The translations under genes were made by a program, and so were the position numbers. Below are positions 48,009-56,947 of a DNA stretch of 64,000 bases, in pieces (positions within the stretch are counted from its first letter, which is position 1; each line of letters begins with the position of its first letter). Source of the stretch: Stentor coeruleus (lineage: Eukaryota > Ciliophora > Heterotrichea > Heterotrichida > Stentoridae); contig MPUH01000113.1 of the NCBI GenBank assembly GCA_001970955.1, positions 39,846 through 103,845 on the forward strand. The letters are read 5' to 3'. Below the pieces are notes generated by a model that saw only the letters and a list, made by a program, of their open reading frames with translations, was not told where the DNA came from and made no database searches.

Positions 48009-48680
48009 TTAATCACTACTTGTGCGCTTTCTTAGGATTTCTTTAGGCTTTTTAGCTTTTGGTCTTATACGGACTTCCCTTCTTAGAGCTTTTTTGCTAA
48101 TTGCAAACACCCCAGCGCTTATAATCGATATGACCTGAGCAACAATCATGACAATAAGTCCTTCTTCTATTTCAGGACCATATACTAAAGTTGAGTATCC
48201 ATTTGGAGGCGAAAGGACAAAAATCCTGCATACACCCAAATACATTGCTAAAGCACTTGCATGCAATATTGGGTATAAATAATGGACAACATCAGCTTTC
48301 GCAACACCTAAACTTGACCCTTTACAAAAAATCCCAAGCATGCCAAATATTGAATAAAAGACTAAAAAATGTGCAAGGGTTGAAAATGTGAAGTATAAAA
48401 TCCCTGCGTCTTCAAAATTTTCTCTATGAGCGCATACATCTTTAGCTTCAGGTAGCATATCATTTCCACACATAATACTATCAAAGTTTCGAAACGTTAC
48501 TGCGACTTCTTTATAAAGACTTGTTTTCAAATATTTATTCCTCTTTACTATTTGGTAGATCCCTATGTGATAATTGGACATATATGAGAAAGTGTTGATG
48601 AAATAAGATGAAAATACACAGACTAGGAAAAATAAGTCGAGGATAAGTTTTATCATTGCCAGACATCTTGCGTGACCCAT
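48009..48680 (-). CDS. Four-TM membrane protein, unknown family
   Basis: A 223-residue protein with four hydrophobic helices: MIKLILDLFFLVCVFSSYFI, YFTFSTLAHFLVFYSIFGML, YPILHASALAMYLGVCRIFV and GLIVMIVAQVISIISAGVFA. TM1 and TM2 are separated by a ~65-residue loop with two cysteines (SIMCGND, KDVCAHRENF). The tail is strongly basic (KKALRREVRIRPKAKKPKEI, then LRKRTSSD). The plan resembles claudin/PMP22/tetraspan proteins, whose first loop carries a Cys pair, but no family signature is clear. Intact ATG to TAA. Confidence 0.72.
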   Translation of the reverse strand: MGHARCLAMIKLILDLFFLVCVFSSYFINTFSYMSNYHIGIYQIVKRNKYLKTSLYKEVAVTFRNFDSIMCGNDMLPEAKDVCAHRENFEDAGILYFTFSTLAHFLVFYSIFGMLGIFCKGSSLGVAKADVVHYLYPILHASALAMYLGVCRIFVLSPPNGYSTLVYGPEIEEGLIVMIVAQVISIISAGVFAISKKALRREVRIRPKAKKPKEILRKRTSSD

Positions 48681-49734
48681 TTATTTATATGATTTAGTAT
48701 GTTATTGAAAGTGCTTTGGATTTTGAGTTTAAAGAAGAAGTGAGGAGTTTTTATCGGAGGAGATTAAATATTTTAAAGGAAAAACTTTTAGAAAGGGTTT
48801 ATATAGAAAATTATATAAATATATAATCCTTAAATTATGAAGGGAAATTAGGGTCTTAGTTGCTAAAATTGATGATTTTATTAACGAATCAATTTTAATA
48901 CTAGGAAAATTGTTGATTATGCTTATATTTAAAAGTGAAAATAATTTTAATAGGTATTTACCTTGGTAAATAATGGATGAGGGTAATAATAATTATATGA
49001 ATATTGGATATAGAAAAATAATTTATAATTAAGTTGTTTAGCTAGATGAATTTAGCTATCTTGAAATAAGCATTTTCCTGATTATAAGTTATTATTAAAA
49101 GCATGTGCTTCTATTAATATATTTACCAAATCAAAACAAAATTAAACTTATATATAATAATGAATCAATTAAACTTATATAAACTTATGTAAAATAAACT
49201 AGAGCTTTTACTTACCTTTCAACTATAAATTCCTCATACTCCATATTCGCATCTAATATTTACCACATAAATAAAATCATCATTTTTTCAATCTGATAAA
49301 AGCATATCTCACTACAAAAATCAAACACCGTATTATAAACCTATTTGAAAAATGTAACATCAATACTTAAAGCATCAGTCCTGCTTTCTCATAAAAAACC
49401 CTCAGTTTTCTTTCCAAACCTTTCCATAAATCCTCTGAACCTAAAAACTCAAAGCATCACCTTCACGAGTTCAAGCTAAAATCTCAATTTCTAAACAAAT
49501 CTATTTTTCTTTTCAAAAACCCCGCTAATCTCTTCAGATCTAGAAAAAAAAATATAAAAACTCTCTTCAACATATAAAAAACTGTAAAACTTAGGAATTC
49601 ATAAAAATCCAAATCTAAAAATACTCCACCAAGGTCTTTACCCATAATCAATAAATTCTCACATCTTCCTTCCTCACCTACTCCTTCTAATTTAAGCATA
49701 TCCATTGATTTTCTTACCATGGCGGTCTAAATAA
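48681..49734. other. 1-kb intergenic, divergent promoter region
   Basis: Between the four-TM gene and the 14-3-3 gene. From about 49200 on, the plus strand becomes pyrimidine-rich ahead of the 14-3-3 start. An open frame at 49484..49720 (minus) is a composition artefact. No relic recognised. Confidence 0.5.
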
Positions 49735-50481
49735 ATGGGAAAACTCGATAACATTGCCAGCCTTTCAAAGGAAGAACTGTTGCTTCTCAGCCGTATGGCC
49801 GAGCAGTGCGAAAGATACGATGAAATGATCGACTTTGTCAGGCATTTCATATCCAAATGCTCCACTGAGTTCACTGATGACGAAAGGAACATCTTGTCTG
49901 TCGCATTCAAAAACGTGGTCGGCAATAGAAGGACTGCATGGAGGGTGTTAAATTCAATAGAGCAAAAGGAAGCTCGCAGAGGAAACGAAGAAAACAAGTC
50001 CCGAGCTGGGAATTATAAAGAAAAAGTTGAAGCCGAACTTAGGAGCTTCTGTAGAGAAATCTTAAGAATTGTCGATAACGACTTATTACCCAAGACAAAT
50101 ACTGATGAAGGGAAAGTGTTTTTCATTAAGATGAAAGGGGATTATTATAGATATATTTGTGAATTTGCCCAAGGACAGTATAGAGATGAAAGCTCAAAAA
50201 ATGCTCAAGAAAGCTATCAGCAAGCTTTAACCCATGCAGAAAGTAGCCTTGACAGTACGCATCCAAGTAGGATTGGACTTGCATTGAATTACTCAGTTTT
50301 TAATTATGAGATACTTAACCAACATGCTGAAGCTATTAAAATTGCCCAGAAAGCTTTCGATGAAGGGATTCAAAATTTGGAAAACCTTACTGATGAACAG
50401 GCATATAAGGAATCAACTATGATTTTACAACTTATTAGAGACAACATTTCTCTTTGGACTTCGGAAGCTGAGGAAAATTAA
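49735..50481 (+). CDS. 14-3-3 protein
   Basis: A 248-residue 14-3-3, a dimeric adaptor that binds phospho-Ser/Thr motifs. Conserved blocks: MAEQCERYDEMIDFVRHF, ERNILSVAFKNVVGNRRTAW, then the helix with KMKGDYYRYICEFAQG, the ligand-groove residues in IGLALNYSVFNYEILN, and AFDEGIQNLENLTDEQAYKE, then STMILQLIRDNISLWTSE. The groove residues (Lys in NVVGNRR context, Arg/Tyr in DYYRY) are intact. The tail is short and acidic. The 5' part of the gene has higher GC and more synonymous C/G codons than neighbours, typical of strongly expressed genes. Intronless. Confidence 0.97.
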   Translation: MGKLDNIASLSKEELLLLSRMAEQCERYDEMIDFVRHFISKCSTEFTDDERNILSVAFKNVVGNRRTAWRVLNSIEQKEARRGNEENKSRAGNYKEKVEAELRSFCREILRIVDNDLLPKTNTDEGKVFFIKMKGDYYRYICEFAQGQYRDESSKNAQESYQQALTHAESSLDSTHPSRIGLALNYSVFNYEILNQHAEAIKIAQKAFDEGIQNLENLTDEQAYKESTMILQLIRDNISLWTSEAEEN

Positions 50482-50629
50482 TAGATTAGAAACTTTTCTT
50501 TATTAAATGGTTGAGTGAAAGGAGGCTTGGGCGAGATGAGTAATGAAATTGGACGATGTGATGAAGATAATTGAATATGAGAGTTGTGTTGAGAGAGTAA
50601 TTTTTATGCTGTTATGTTTGCAATCATAG

Positions 50630-51049
50630 TCACCCCATAGTGATCCAGGGCCAGACTATGATTTCGATTTGCTATTTTTCTAGTGTGTAATGTTTATACT
50701 TCTCTAGAGCTTGGCTTTCAATGTTTTTAGTTGATAAGTGTAGCACTAGGTTTTTTTTATTTCTCAGTCAACCTGCAATTGCTCCGTTATGCAGCTCATT
50801 CAATTTTTCTCTGATGAATTCCTTAATCACTTGAGTATCTTCTGCTGATTTTTATATCTTCGCATTTTCGTTTGTTTTTAGGGATTCTTCGATAGATAAC
50901 TCGATCATTCTGATTCTCCTTTACGTATTGTTAGGCATATTGCTTGGAGGCTCTCTTTGCTGCAATGCTGATATTTCTCTCTAGCTTTTGATGTCTTTTC
51001 CCTTCACATCCTGATTTTCAAATAGTTTGTTCCGAGTTGTGTAGTCCAT
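50630..51049 (-). pseudogene. 140-codon single-frame relic with five internal stops
   Basis: From an ATG at 51049 to a TGA at 50630 the minus strand keeps one frame with no indel. It reads MDYTTRNKLFENQDVKGKDI, REISALQQREPPSNMPNN, RRIRMIELSIEESLKTNENA, KSAEDTQVIKEFIREKLNEL and NIESQALEKYKHYTLEK, but is broken by TAG, TAA, TAA, TGA and TAG. Each stop is one transition from CAG, CAA or CGA/TGG. The result is a hydrophilic helical protein rather than AT noise. Family not recognised. None of the stops lies in a GTA...AG 15-mer. Confidence 0.5.
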
Positions 51050-51301
51050 ATATTTTTTTCTTCTTTATTTGTTTTAAGGATTATAGATAGCTATTGAAAG
51101 TTATCTTTGACTCAAATTTCTTGCTTCTGAGTAGGTTCAACCAGAATAAAAATGTCTGTTAACAAAAGTTTCATCAAATGAATTTTTTTTATGTTTTTAA
51201 TATAACTTTGTATTTAAAACAAACTATCACTGATTTCCTTCAAAGTCTTATCTCCATCAATTCCCTTATTATCATATTATAATCAAACTTATGAACACTA
51301 G

Positions 51302-51724
51302 TTAATTAGTAGTTTTCAAACCTTTCTGTGATAAAAAAGCTTTAGCTTCTTTGATTTCTTTATCTAATGAAGCCGACTCTTCAACACAGTCCCGTAATGT
51401 TGACAAGCCTAGACCTATTTTGATTAATGCATAGCAACCAAAAGTTATCAGAAACCAATAAGGAACAGCTGAGATTGTAAATTCGTAAGCCTTGCCAAGT
51501 TCTAAGTTGAAGAAATACCACCAAATCGACGATAAGAGGATTAAATTTACTGTAAGACGAGTTCCCCGAGATGACTTTATACCTAATAACTTTAGCATTT
51601 TTATAAGAGAACAATATGAAATATGGTTTGGTATATGGGCTAAAAGCCTGAAGAAGCCTTTGATAATAGTAAATGCATTATTATAAAAGTTATGATTGGA
51701 AAATTGTGATTTTGATAAGGTCAT
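51302..51724 (-). CDS. Small membrane protein, unknown family
   Basis: A 140-residue protein with two or three hydrophobic stretches (FTIIKGFFRLLAHIPNH weakly, LTVNLILLSSIWWYFF, and the stretch ending WFLITFGCYALIKIGLGL) and a charged C-terminal helix (SASLDKEIKEAKAFLSQKGL). The basic patch MLKLLGIKSSRGTR lies between helices. It has a loose resemblance to PEX11-like amphipathic membrane proteins, but no signature I would trust. Intact from ATG to TAG. Confidence 0.6.
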   Translation of the reverse strand: MTLSKSQFSNHNFYNNAFTIIKGFFRLLAHIPNHISYCSLIKMLKLLGIKSSRGTRLTVNLILLSSIWWYFFNLELGKAYEFTISAVPYWFLITFGCYALIKIGLGLSTLRDCVEESASLDKEIKEAKAFLSQKGLKTTN

Positions 51725-52135
51725 AAATTGTGTATTTGATAAAAAATAATTGATGCTTGTTTTAATATAAATCCTAAGTTTAAAGATTTGATAAGTGACG
51801 ATTAGAATATTTAATAAATATAGTGAGTTAATACTTTTTATGAGGTTTCTAGCACGAATGAAGAACAGTAATTCTGGAATGCTTAATCCAAGAATCCTTT
51901 TGTTTAGATAAAATTATAAGTTTTACTAATCTATTACATGGAAATTGAAAATTCATATAAACTTTAAAATTCAAGAAATACTAGAATTTCTATCAAATTT
52001 AAAGTACTTGAAAAATGCTATAACCTTATAAAATTTAAACTATTATTAAGATATTATACCATTTAACCAATTTATAACCTTAAAGTTATCTCACTCTTCA
52101 ATATATTACTATAACCATTAAATTCTTTAACTATT
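51725..52135. other. Intergenic, AT-rich
   Basis: Between two minus-strand genes. Nothing recognised. Confidence 0.5.
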
Positions 52136-52633
52136 CTATGCTAGCTGGGTTTTAATAGTCAATCTGTATCCAAAATACCCTGCCCCTCCAGCATTGTTAG
52201 CATCAATGTAAAGTGAATTTAATCCTGGTTTTATATACGAGAATACATCTTTATCTTTTTGAAAACTGCATATAGAATTAGTTGATATAGTGGAAACTTG
52301 TACATCATTTATTTTCATTGTTGTATAATCATCAGTAAACACATCAACAAGTGCTCCAGTTGGTCTCCCTGGAACAAAAAAGTATTTTGTCATTGTACAA
52401 TGATAAACACTGTTACTTGTATAAGTATCCCAAATTGCTGGAAGTATAGGAGGTCCACTTATTGAGTAATAGGTAATCACAGCATTTACAGCTGCATTTG
52501 ATCCGCATGCTATCATGTCATTAGTAGAACTTGTGACAAAGAAAGTCAAATCATATGTTCTTGCAAGAGGACAACTTAATACAAGAGTCCTTAAGGCTAT
52601 AGCTAAAAAAAATATCTTGAAACCTAAAGGCAT
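52136..52633 (-). CDS. Secreted four-Cys protein family, copy 4
   Basis: A 165-residue paralogue on the opposite strand, about 20 kb from copies 1-3. Signal peptide MPLGFKIFFLAIALRTLVLS, then CPLARTYDLTFFVTSSTND, IACGSNAAVNAV, IWDTYTS, YHCTMTKYFFVPGRP, DDYTTMKINDVQV, FSYIKPGLNSLYIDANNAGG and GYRLTIKTQLA. Four cysteines kept. It matches copy 1 more closely than copies 2, 3 or 5, especially CPL.RTYDLTFF, the whole YFFVPGRP block and the final GYRLTIKTQL. Intact, intronless. Confidence 0.85.
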   Translation of the reverse strand: MPLGFKIFFLAIALRTLVLSCPLARTYDLTFFVTSSTNDMIACGSNAAVNAVITYYSISGPPILPAIWDTYTSNSVYHCTMTKYFFVPGRPTGALVDVFTDDYTTMKINDVQVSTISTNSICSFQKDKDVFSYIKPGLNSLYIDANNAGGAGYFGYRLTIKTQLA

Positions 52634-53815
52634 TTATTTATAAAAAAAAAAACTGCATTTATGATAAAAAGATTAGTCGGAAGACTTTAATATGAATTTG
52701 AATAATTATCCACTAGTTTAAAAACTGTAAATCAAGCACATTATCATATTTTTTAAGTAAAAATATATATGCAATAACTAGATTTTAATAGCTTAATTTG
52801 CCATTAAAATAATATATGTTTGAAAAAATATTTTAAATCTTTCATCATGCCAATATAAACTTAGTCCTTCTGTTGGAGATTGAAAAGGTTAAGTAATACA
52901 GAAAGCAACCCTTTTATGGAAATTTATCTATAATTCAATTAATCATAGCAACATACCTGCCATACAGTAGGGCTACCCCAGAAATATGTCTAGGAGTCAT
53001 AACATGGGATTATCACCCGTAGTTTTTTGCCTGTCTCTCCTACCCCCTCTACAATCATGGGGCCTGGGGAACCAGTGCTTTTTAGGGCACTGTGGCTGGG
53101 TGCTAATTGAAATATCTATCCATGGGATACGAATAATTTAGGCAAAGGGCCTAAGTGACCATGAGTAGGCTTCCAGATTTCTGCAGGAAAGTGAGGAGTA
53201 TTTCTGATGATCTACGATAAAATCATTCCTTTTCTTATCTGTATTAAACTTTCGATTAGATTCGGCTTCCTTTTCATATCTATTCTCTTCTATCTCAATG
53301 TTTTGAAGTCGATAATTTGTTACCAGTTCGAGTTGAAGTTCTACATAAATCAATTGTTGACGATTCTGATAGATGATATATCAGTTGAAAATAGCTATTT
53401 CAAGTAAATAAATATAAGCTCTATCATTTCACAAACCTGCTTTGATATGAATAGTATTTCAATATTTAATCAAATGATTCACACCTCCCATATATTTTCT
53501 ATAAACCTCTAATGAAAATTGTCTAGCTTTATTACTCTTTGTGATGCCATTAAAAATATTACACAAAAATGTTAAATCCACAGCATATAAAGTGTCTAAA
53601 GATCAGAAGACTATATTAAAAGTGACTGAAGCATCAAAAATTAAGCTAAAAGCATGAAAACTTAAGGATTATGCAATAAATTTGCATTCTTATTCTTAAT
53701 ATTATTAAAAGAAGTCCAAAAAGGGACTGTTAAGATTACTAGTGGCCCTTTACTGAGATTAAATATAAATTCATCAAGTTTTTAAATTCTAATTAAATAG
53801 TATACAAAAATATAA
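52634..53815. other. Intergenic with a GC-rich block and an orphan open frame
   Basis: Divergent spacer between copies 4 and 5. At 52960..53170 the DNA is unusually GC-rich (e.g. GGGGCCTGGGGAACCAG). Next to it, on the minus strand, an open frame 53138..53400 reads QNRQQLIYVELQLELVTNYR ... NLEAYSWSLRPFA with a normal-looking residue mix. The pair looks foreign to its surroundings and may be part of a mobile element, but I find no terminal repeats or known domain. Confidence 0.4.
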
Positions 53816-54304
53816 ATGCTTTTTTTCTTCCAAGTGTGTATTTTGGTAATAGTCAATGCCCTTACTTTAAGCTACCCTACCAACTTAGACTATGATTTGA
53901 CTTTCTATGTTACAAGTTCAACTAATGATGACCTAACTTGTGATTCAATGACTTTTAAAGCAGTACAGACTAAATATGATATCTCAAGTAATCCAGTATT
54001 GACTTCAATTTGGAATACCTCCACATCTAATAGCATATATCATTGCTTATTGACAAAGTATTTCTATATTCCAGGAAGGTTAGTGTTTGCATCTGCTGAC
54101 GTATTTGCTGACGATTGCATAGCAATGTCTATAAATGATGTGAAAATTTTAGATATAGTTGGATGTGGGCTTTGCCTTCAAAGCATAAGTAATATATTAT
54201 CATATATGAAAATAGGATTAAACAAGCTTTATATCGATGCTAATAATTGTGGAGGTTATGGCTTTTTTGGATATAGTTTGACTATTAAAGCTAAGCTAAT
54301 TTAG
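53816..54304 (+). CDS. Secreted protein family, copy 5 (divergent cysteines)
   Basis: A 162-residue paralogue. Signal peptide-like start MLFFFQVCILVIVNALTLS, then YPTNLDYDLTFYVTSSTNDD, LTCDSMTFKAV, IWNTSTS, YHCLLTKYFYIPGR, DDCIAMSINDVKI, and a C-terminal YMKIGLNKLYIDANNCGGYG ending FGYSLTI. The first mature Cys is replaced by Tyr and IWD by IWN, while extra cysteines appear in DDC, GCGLC and NNC. Disulfide pairing must therefore differ from the other four copies. ORF intact. Confidence 0.82.
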   Translation: MLFFFQVCILVIVNALTLSYPTNLDYDLTFYVTSSTNDDLTCDSMTFKAVQTKYDISSNPVLTSIWNTSTSNSIYHCLLTKYFYIPGRLVFASADVFADDCIAMSINDVKILDIVGCGLCLQSISNILSYMKIGLNKLYIDANNCGGYGFFGYSLTIKAKLI

Positions 54305-54683
54305 TTGCTAATAAAGCTAAATAGGAAATACTAGTATTAGTACTAATTATATCACACGACTATTTTTTGGTAATAGGTGTGTGTGATGGAGACATATCTT
54401 GCACATATCTATTTAAATTTCAAAGAGAATATTAATCTACACCAGAAGATATTAAAAACTGTAAAATAAAATTTTATCTACCAAAAGAAATTCTGCATAT
54501 ATGCAGTAAAGATACCTACTTTAATGCAAGGAGGCTTTGACAATCTTATACTAACAGTAAGCATTTACCCTAATAAATGCTATGGTATTGCATCAGATAT
54601 GCATACTTGTCTCTAAAAGCAATATATGGGAAGCATTAAATGCTCTAGTTAAGACTTATTTTATTAAAGTAAGCTAATTATAA
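54305..54683. other. Intergenic up to the transposon relic
   Basis: AT-rich; nothing recognised before the TIR at 54684. Confidence 0.5.
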
Positions 54684-55829
54684 TACAGTAAAACTTGCCT
54701 ATAGTGGGCACCTTCAGGACCAAGAAATTTACCCAATTTACGAGGTTACCCACTTTATCCAAATACCTTGTAACATAGCTACTCTAGTTTATGCTAAGAG
54801 GTTAAATATGCATCTAAAGAAGTTTGCTTCAATTTCACTCGTTTTGATATCAAAATTTTACTGAATTAAGTCATCAAATCAGTAATTTTTTCATAAAAAC
54901 TAGGCTCTTTACTAAGTGCATAATTTTTTTTACTCTTTAAATTTTGATAAACATCATTTAAAGTAAAATCTTTGATATCTGGATCATATTCATCACTTGG
55001 CAATTCATTGTGGTTATTTTCTTCTTCGTATATAAGCCATACTGTTAATTCCTTCAGGTTCATTATAAATTTCATCAATTAAATTATTTATATTTGTGAA
55101 AACCTCACTAAACTCTAAAGTGTAATCTATTTCTAAATATTCTGTAGGCTGTATATTAAATTGCGGATTTACTTGTTAATGGCATTACAGTTTCCAGCTC
55201 TTTAACAAGATATTTATTGGGGCGTAAATTTTATCTATTTTTGAAATAAAATCTTTTGCATCATTTTCATTTGCTGAAGCAGACTCACTATGGAAACGCT
55301 TAAAAATTAAATTATATCTCTTTTTAAATGAATCAAGCCATTCAATTGAGGCTTTAAAGCTTTAATTATTTACCTTTTCGGCCAATTTCAAAGCTGTTTC
55401 TTGAATTAAAGGTCCCGATAAAGGAATATTGAGTGTTTGAGCTTTTTGAAACCAAGCCCATGACATCTCATTTATGACCTCATTTTCTGTTTTCCTTATC
55501 TTCCTACACCTATCATCAGAGGTGCTCAAACTTCGAATAGCTGCTCAAGAGATTTTCTCCTTTTTTTGATTTTGGATACGGTTCCTTTGCTTATTTCAAA
55601 TGTACTTACAACATCTTTTTCAGTATGCCCTTGATCAATGAATTTCAGTACTTTACCTTTTGCTCTATCGTTAATCCACCATATTTTTCCCAGCCATTAT
55701 TTATAACGCCCACTTTATACAATGCTAACCATTGAAAAATGAAGAATTCGGACTCTGTTCTAAAAAATCTGCCCACTTTATGCGATTACTCACTTTATTT
55801 AGATATCCACATTAACAAGTTATACTGTA
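54684..55829 (-). mobile_element. Decayed Tigger/pogo-type DNA transposon
   Basis: Ends are inverted repeats: TACAGTAAAACTTG at 54684 and, read from the other strand at 55829, TACAGTATAACTTG. The outer TA would be the target duplication of a Tc1/mariner/pogo element. Beyond the TIRs both ends share GTGGGC and 'CCCACTTTAT' strings. The minus strand encodes a broken transposase. LTIEQKVK, then after a frameshift VLKFIDQGHTEKDVVSTFEI and SKGTVSKIKKRRK form a CENP-B N-terminal HTH. A CENP-B-type HTH follows: FQKAQTLNIPLSGPLIQETA and FKASIEWLDSFKKRYNL. A C-terminal piece remains at 54866..55078. Stops and frameshifts abound and the DDE catalytic region is missing. Confidence 0.8.
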
Positions 55830-56422
55830 TAAGTATATTAACAATCACATAGTAAATTCCTTCATTTGTATACCTGATATTAATAAGTATATAATATTTG
55901 CTTATTCTGGCACATATCTTTGCATATAAATAAAACTATTTTTTTTCTCTAATACTATATCTGATTTTCAAAGTTTTTCAGCACACAGATCATTTATTTG
56001 AAAAATTACAACTTTTGGAACTTTAACTTTACATTTGCATCTTTATAAATCAATATTATCATCTAATAGTTTCTAAAAATATATAAACCTCAATTGAACC
56101 TTTTATGGTTACTTTCAAAGCCAAGTTCAAAAACAAACCTTTCTTTTTAAAAATAAAACATTCAAGCCTAAATCATAAACATCTTTGGCCAAAGCTGCAC
56201 ATATAAATATAGCATCCTTCCAATATAATTCATAATCTAAATAAAATTTATTCTACATGATTATAAAATATTTTCTTAATATCCTATTATACAAATTATT
56301 TACTAACTAATATATTCTTAATTACTCATTTCTACTTTTCTTATGCAATCTTACTCTTGATTTAAATAACTATATAAAATTATATTACACACAATCCAAA
56401 ATCACATAATATTATCTAATAA
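55830..56422. other. Intergenic, AT-rich
   Basis: Nothing recognised between the transposon relic and the next gene. Confidence 0.5.
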
Positions 56423-56947
56423 TTACTTATTAAGATCGTGAATGAATATACGCAGGTCTTTTATTTCCTCTTCAGTCATCGAACAACTTTTATTTTGCTG
56501 TTTTAGTATTGGCGAAGGTTCATCTTCGCTTATCAAATTGCATGGGGTTTGCTTTATGAGGTTAACGTGGATTTGTGGAATTGGTGACAATGTTGACTTC
56601 ACATATAAAGGGGAATTTTTCAGATCAGGGCTATATGGAGTTGATGGTATTTTATTAGTAAGTCTTTGTGGGATTTTTAGTATTTCTTTATTCTTGCAAG
56701 AAATATCGCTTTTTTTCTTTGAAAAATTGCATCCTGGAGCGTTTGGATCTATTGAAGGCTTAGGTGTTCTTATAGGAAAGCAGATGTTTGACTGGGATTT
56801 TATAGTTTTTACTATGCGAATAGGAGAATTTATTGTGGCGGAGATTGGGGATAATGCTTTTTGAGCTGATGTGGGGTTGTGGCTAGTCCTTGGCTTGGTT
56901 TGTTTCGATACTTTCACGGTGATTTTTAACTTTTTGTCAGATGACAT
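56423..56947 (-). CDS. Hypothetical basic Ser/Pro-rich protein
   Basis: A 174-residue, mostly disordered protein. It begins MSSDKKLKITVKVSKQTKPR and has many SP/TP sites (ALSPISATINSPIRI, STPYSPDLKNSPLYV, TLSPIPQIHV). It ends in a short acidic helix (MTEEEIKDLRIFIHDLNK). No known domain; proline-directed kinases could phosphorylate it. Intact ATG to TAA with codon use like the neighbours. Confidence 0.62.
   Translation of the reverse strand: MSSDKKLKITVKVSKQTKPRTSHNPTSAQKALSPISATINSPIRIVKTIKSQSNICFPIRTPKPSIDPNAPGCNFSKKKSDISCKNKEILKIPQRLTNKIPSTPYSPDLKNSPLYVKSTLSPIPQIHVNLIKQTPCNLISEDEPSPILKQQNKSCSMTEEEIKDLRIFIHDLNK

Noticed and set aside
49484-49720. 78-codon minus-strand frame upstream of 14-3-3
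   Set aside because: Consistent with the purine-rich minus strand of a pyrimidine-rich leader; no domain.
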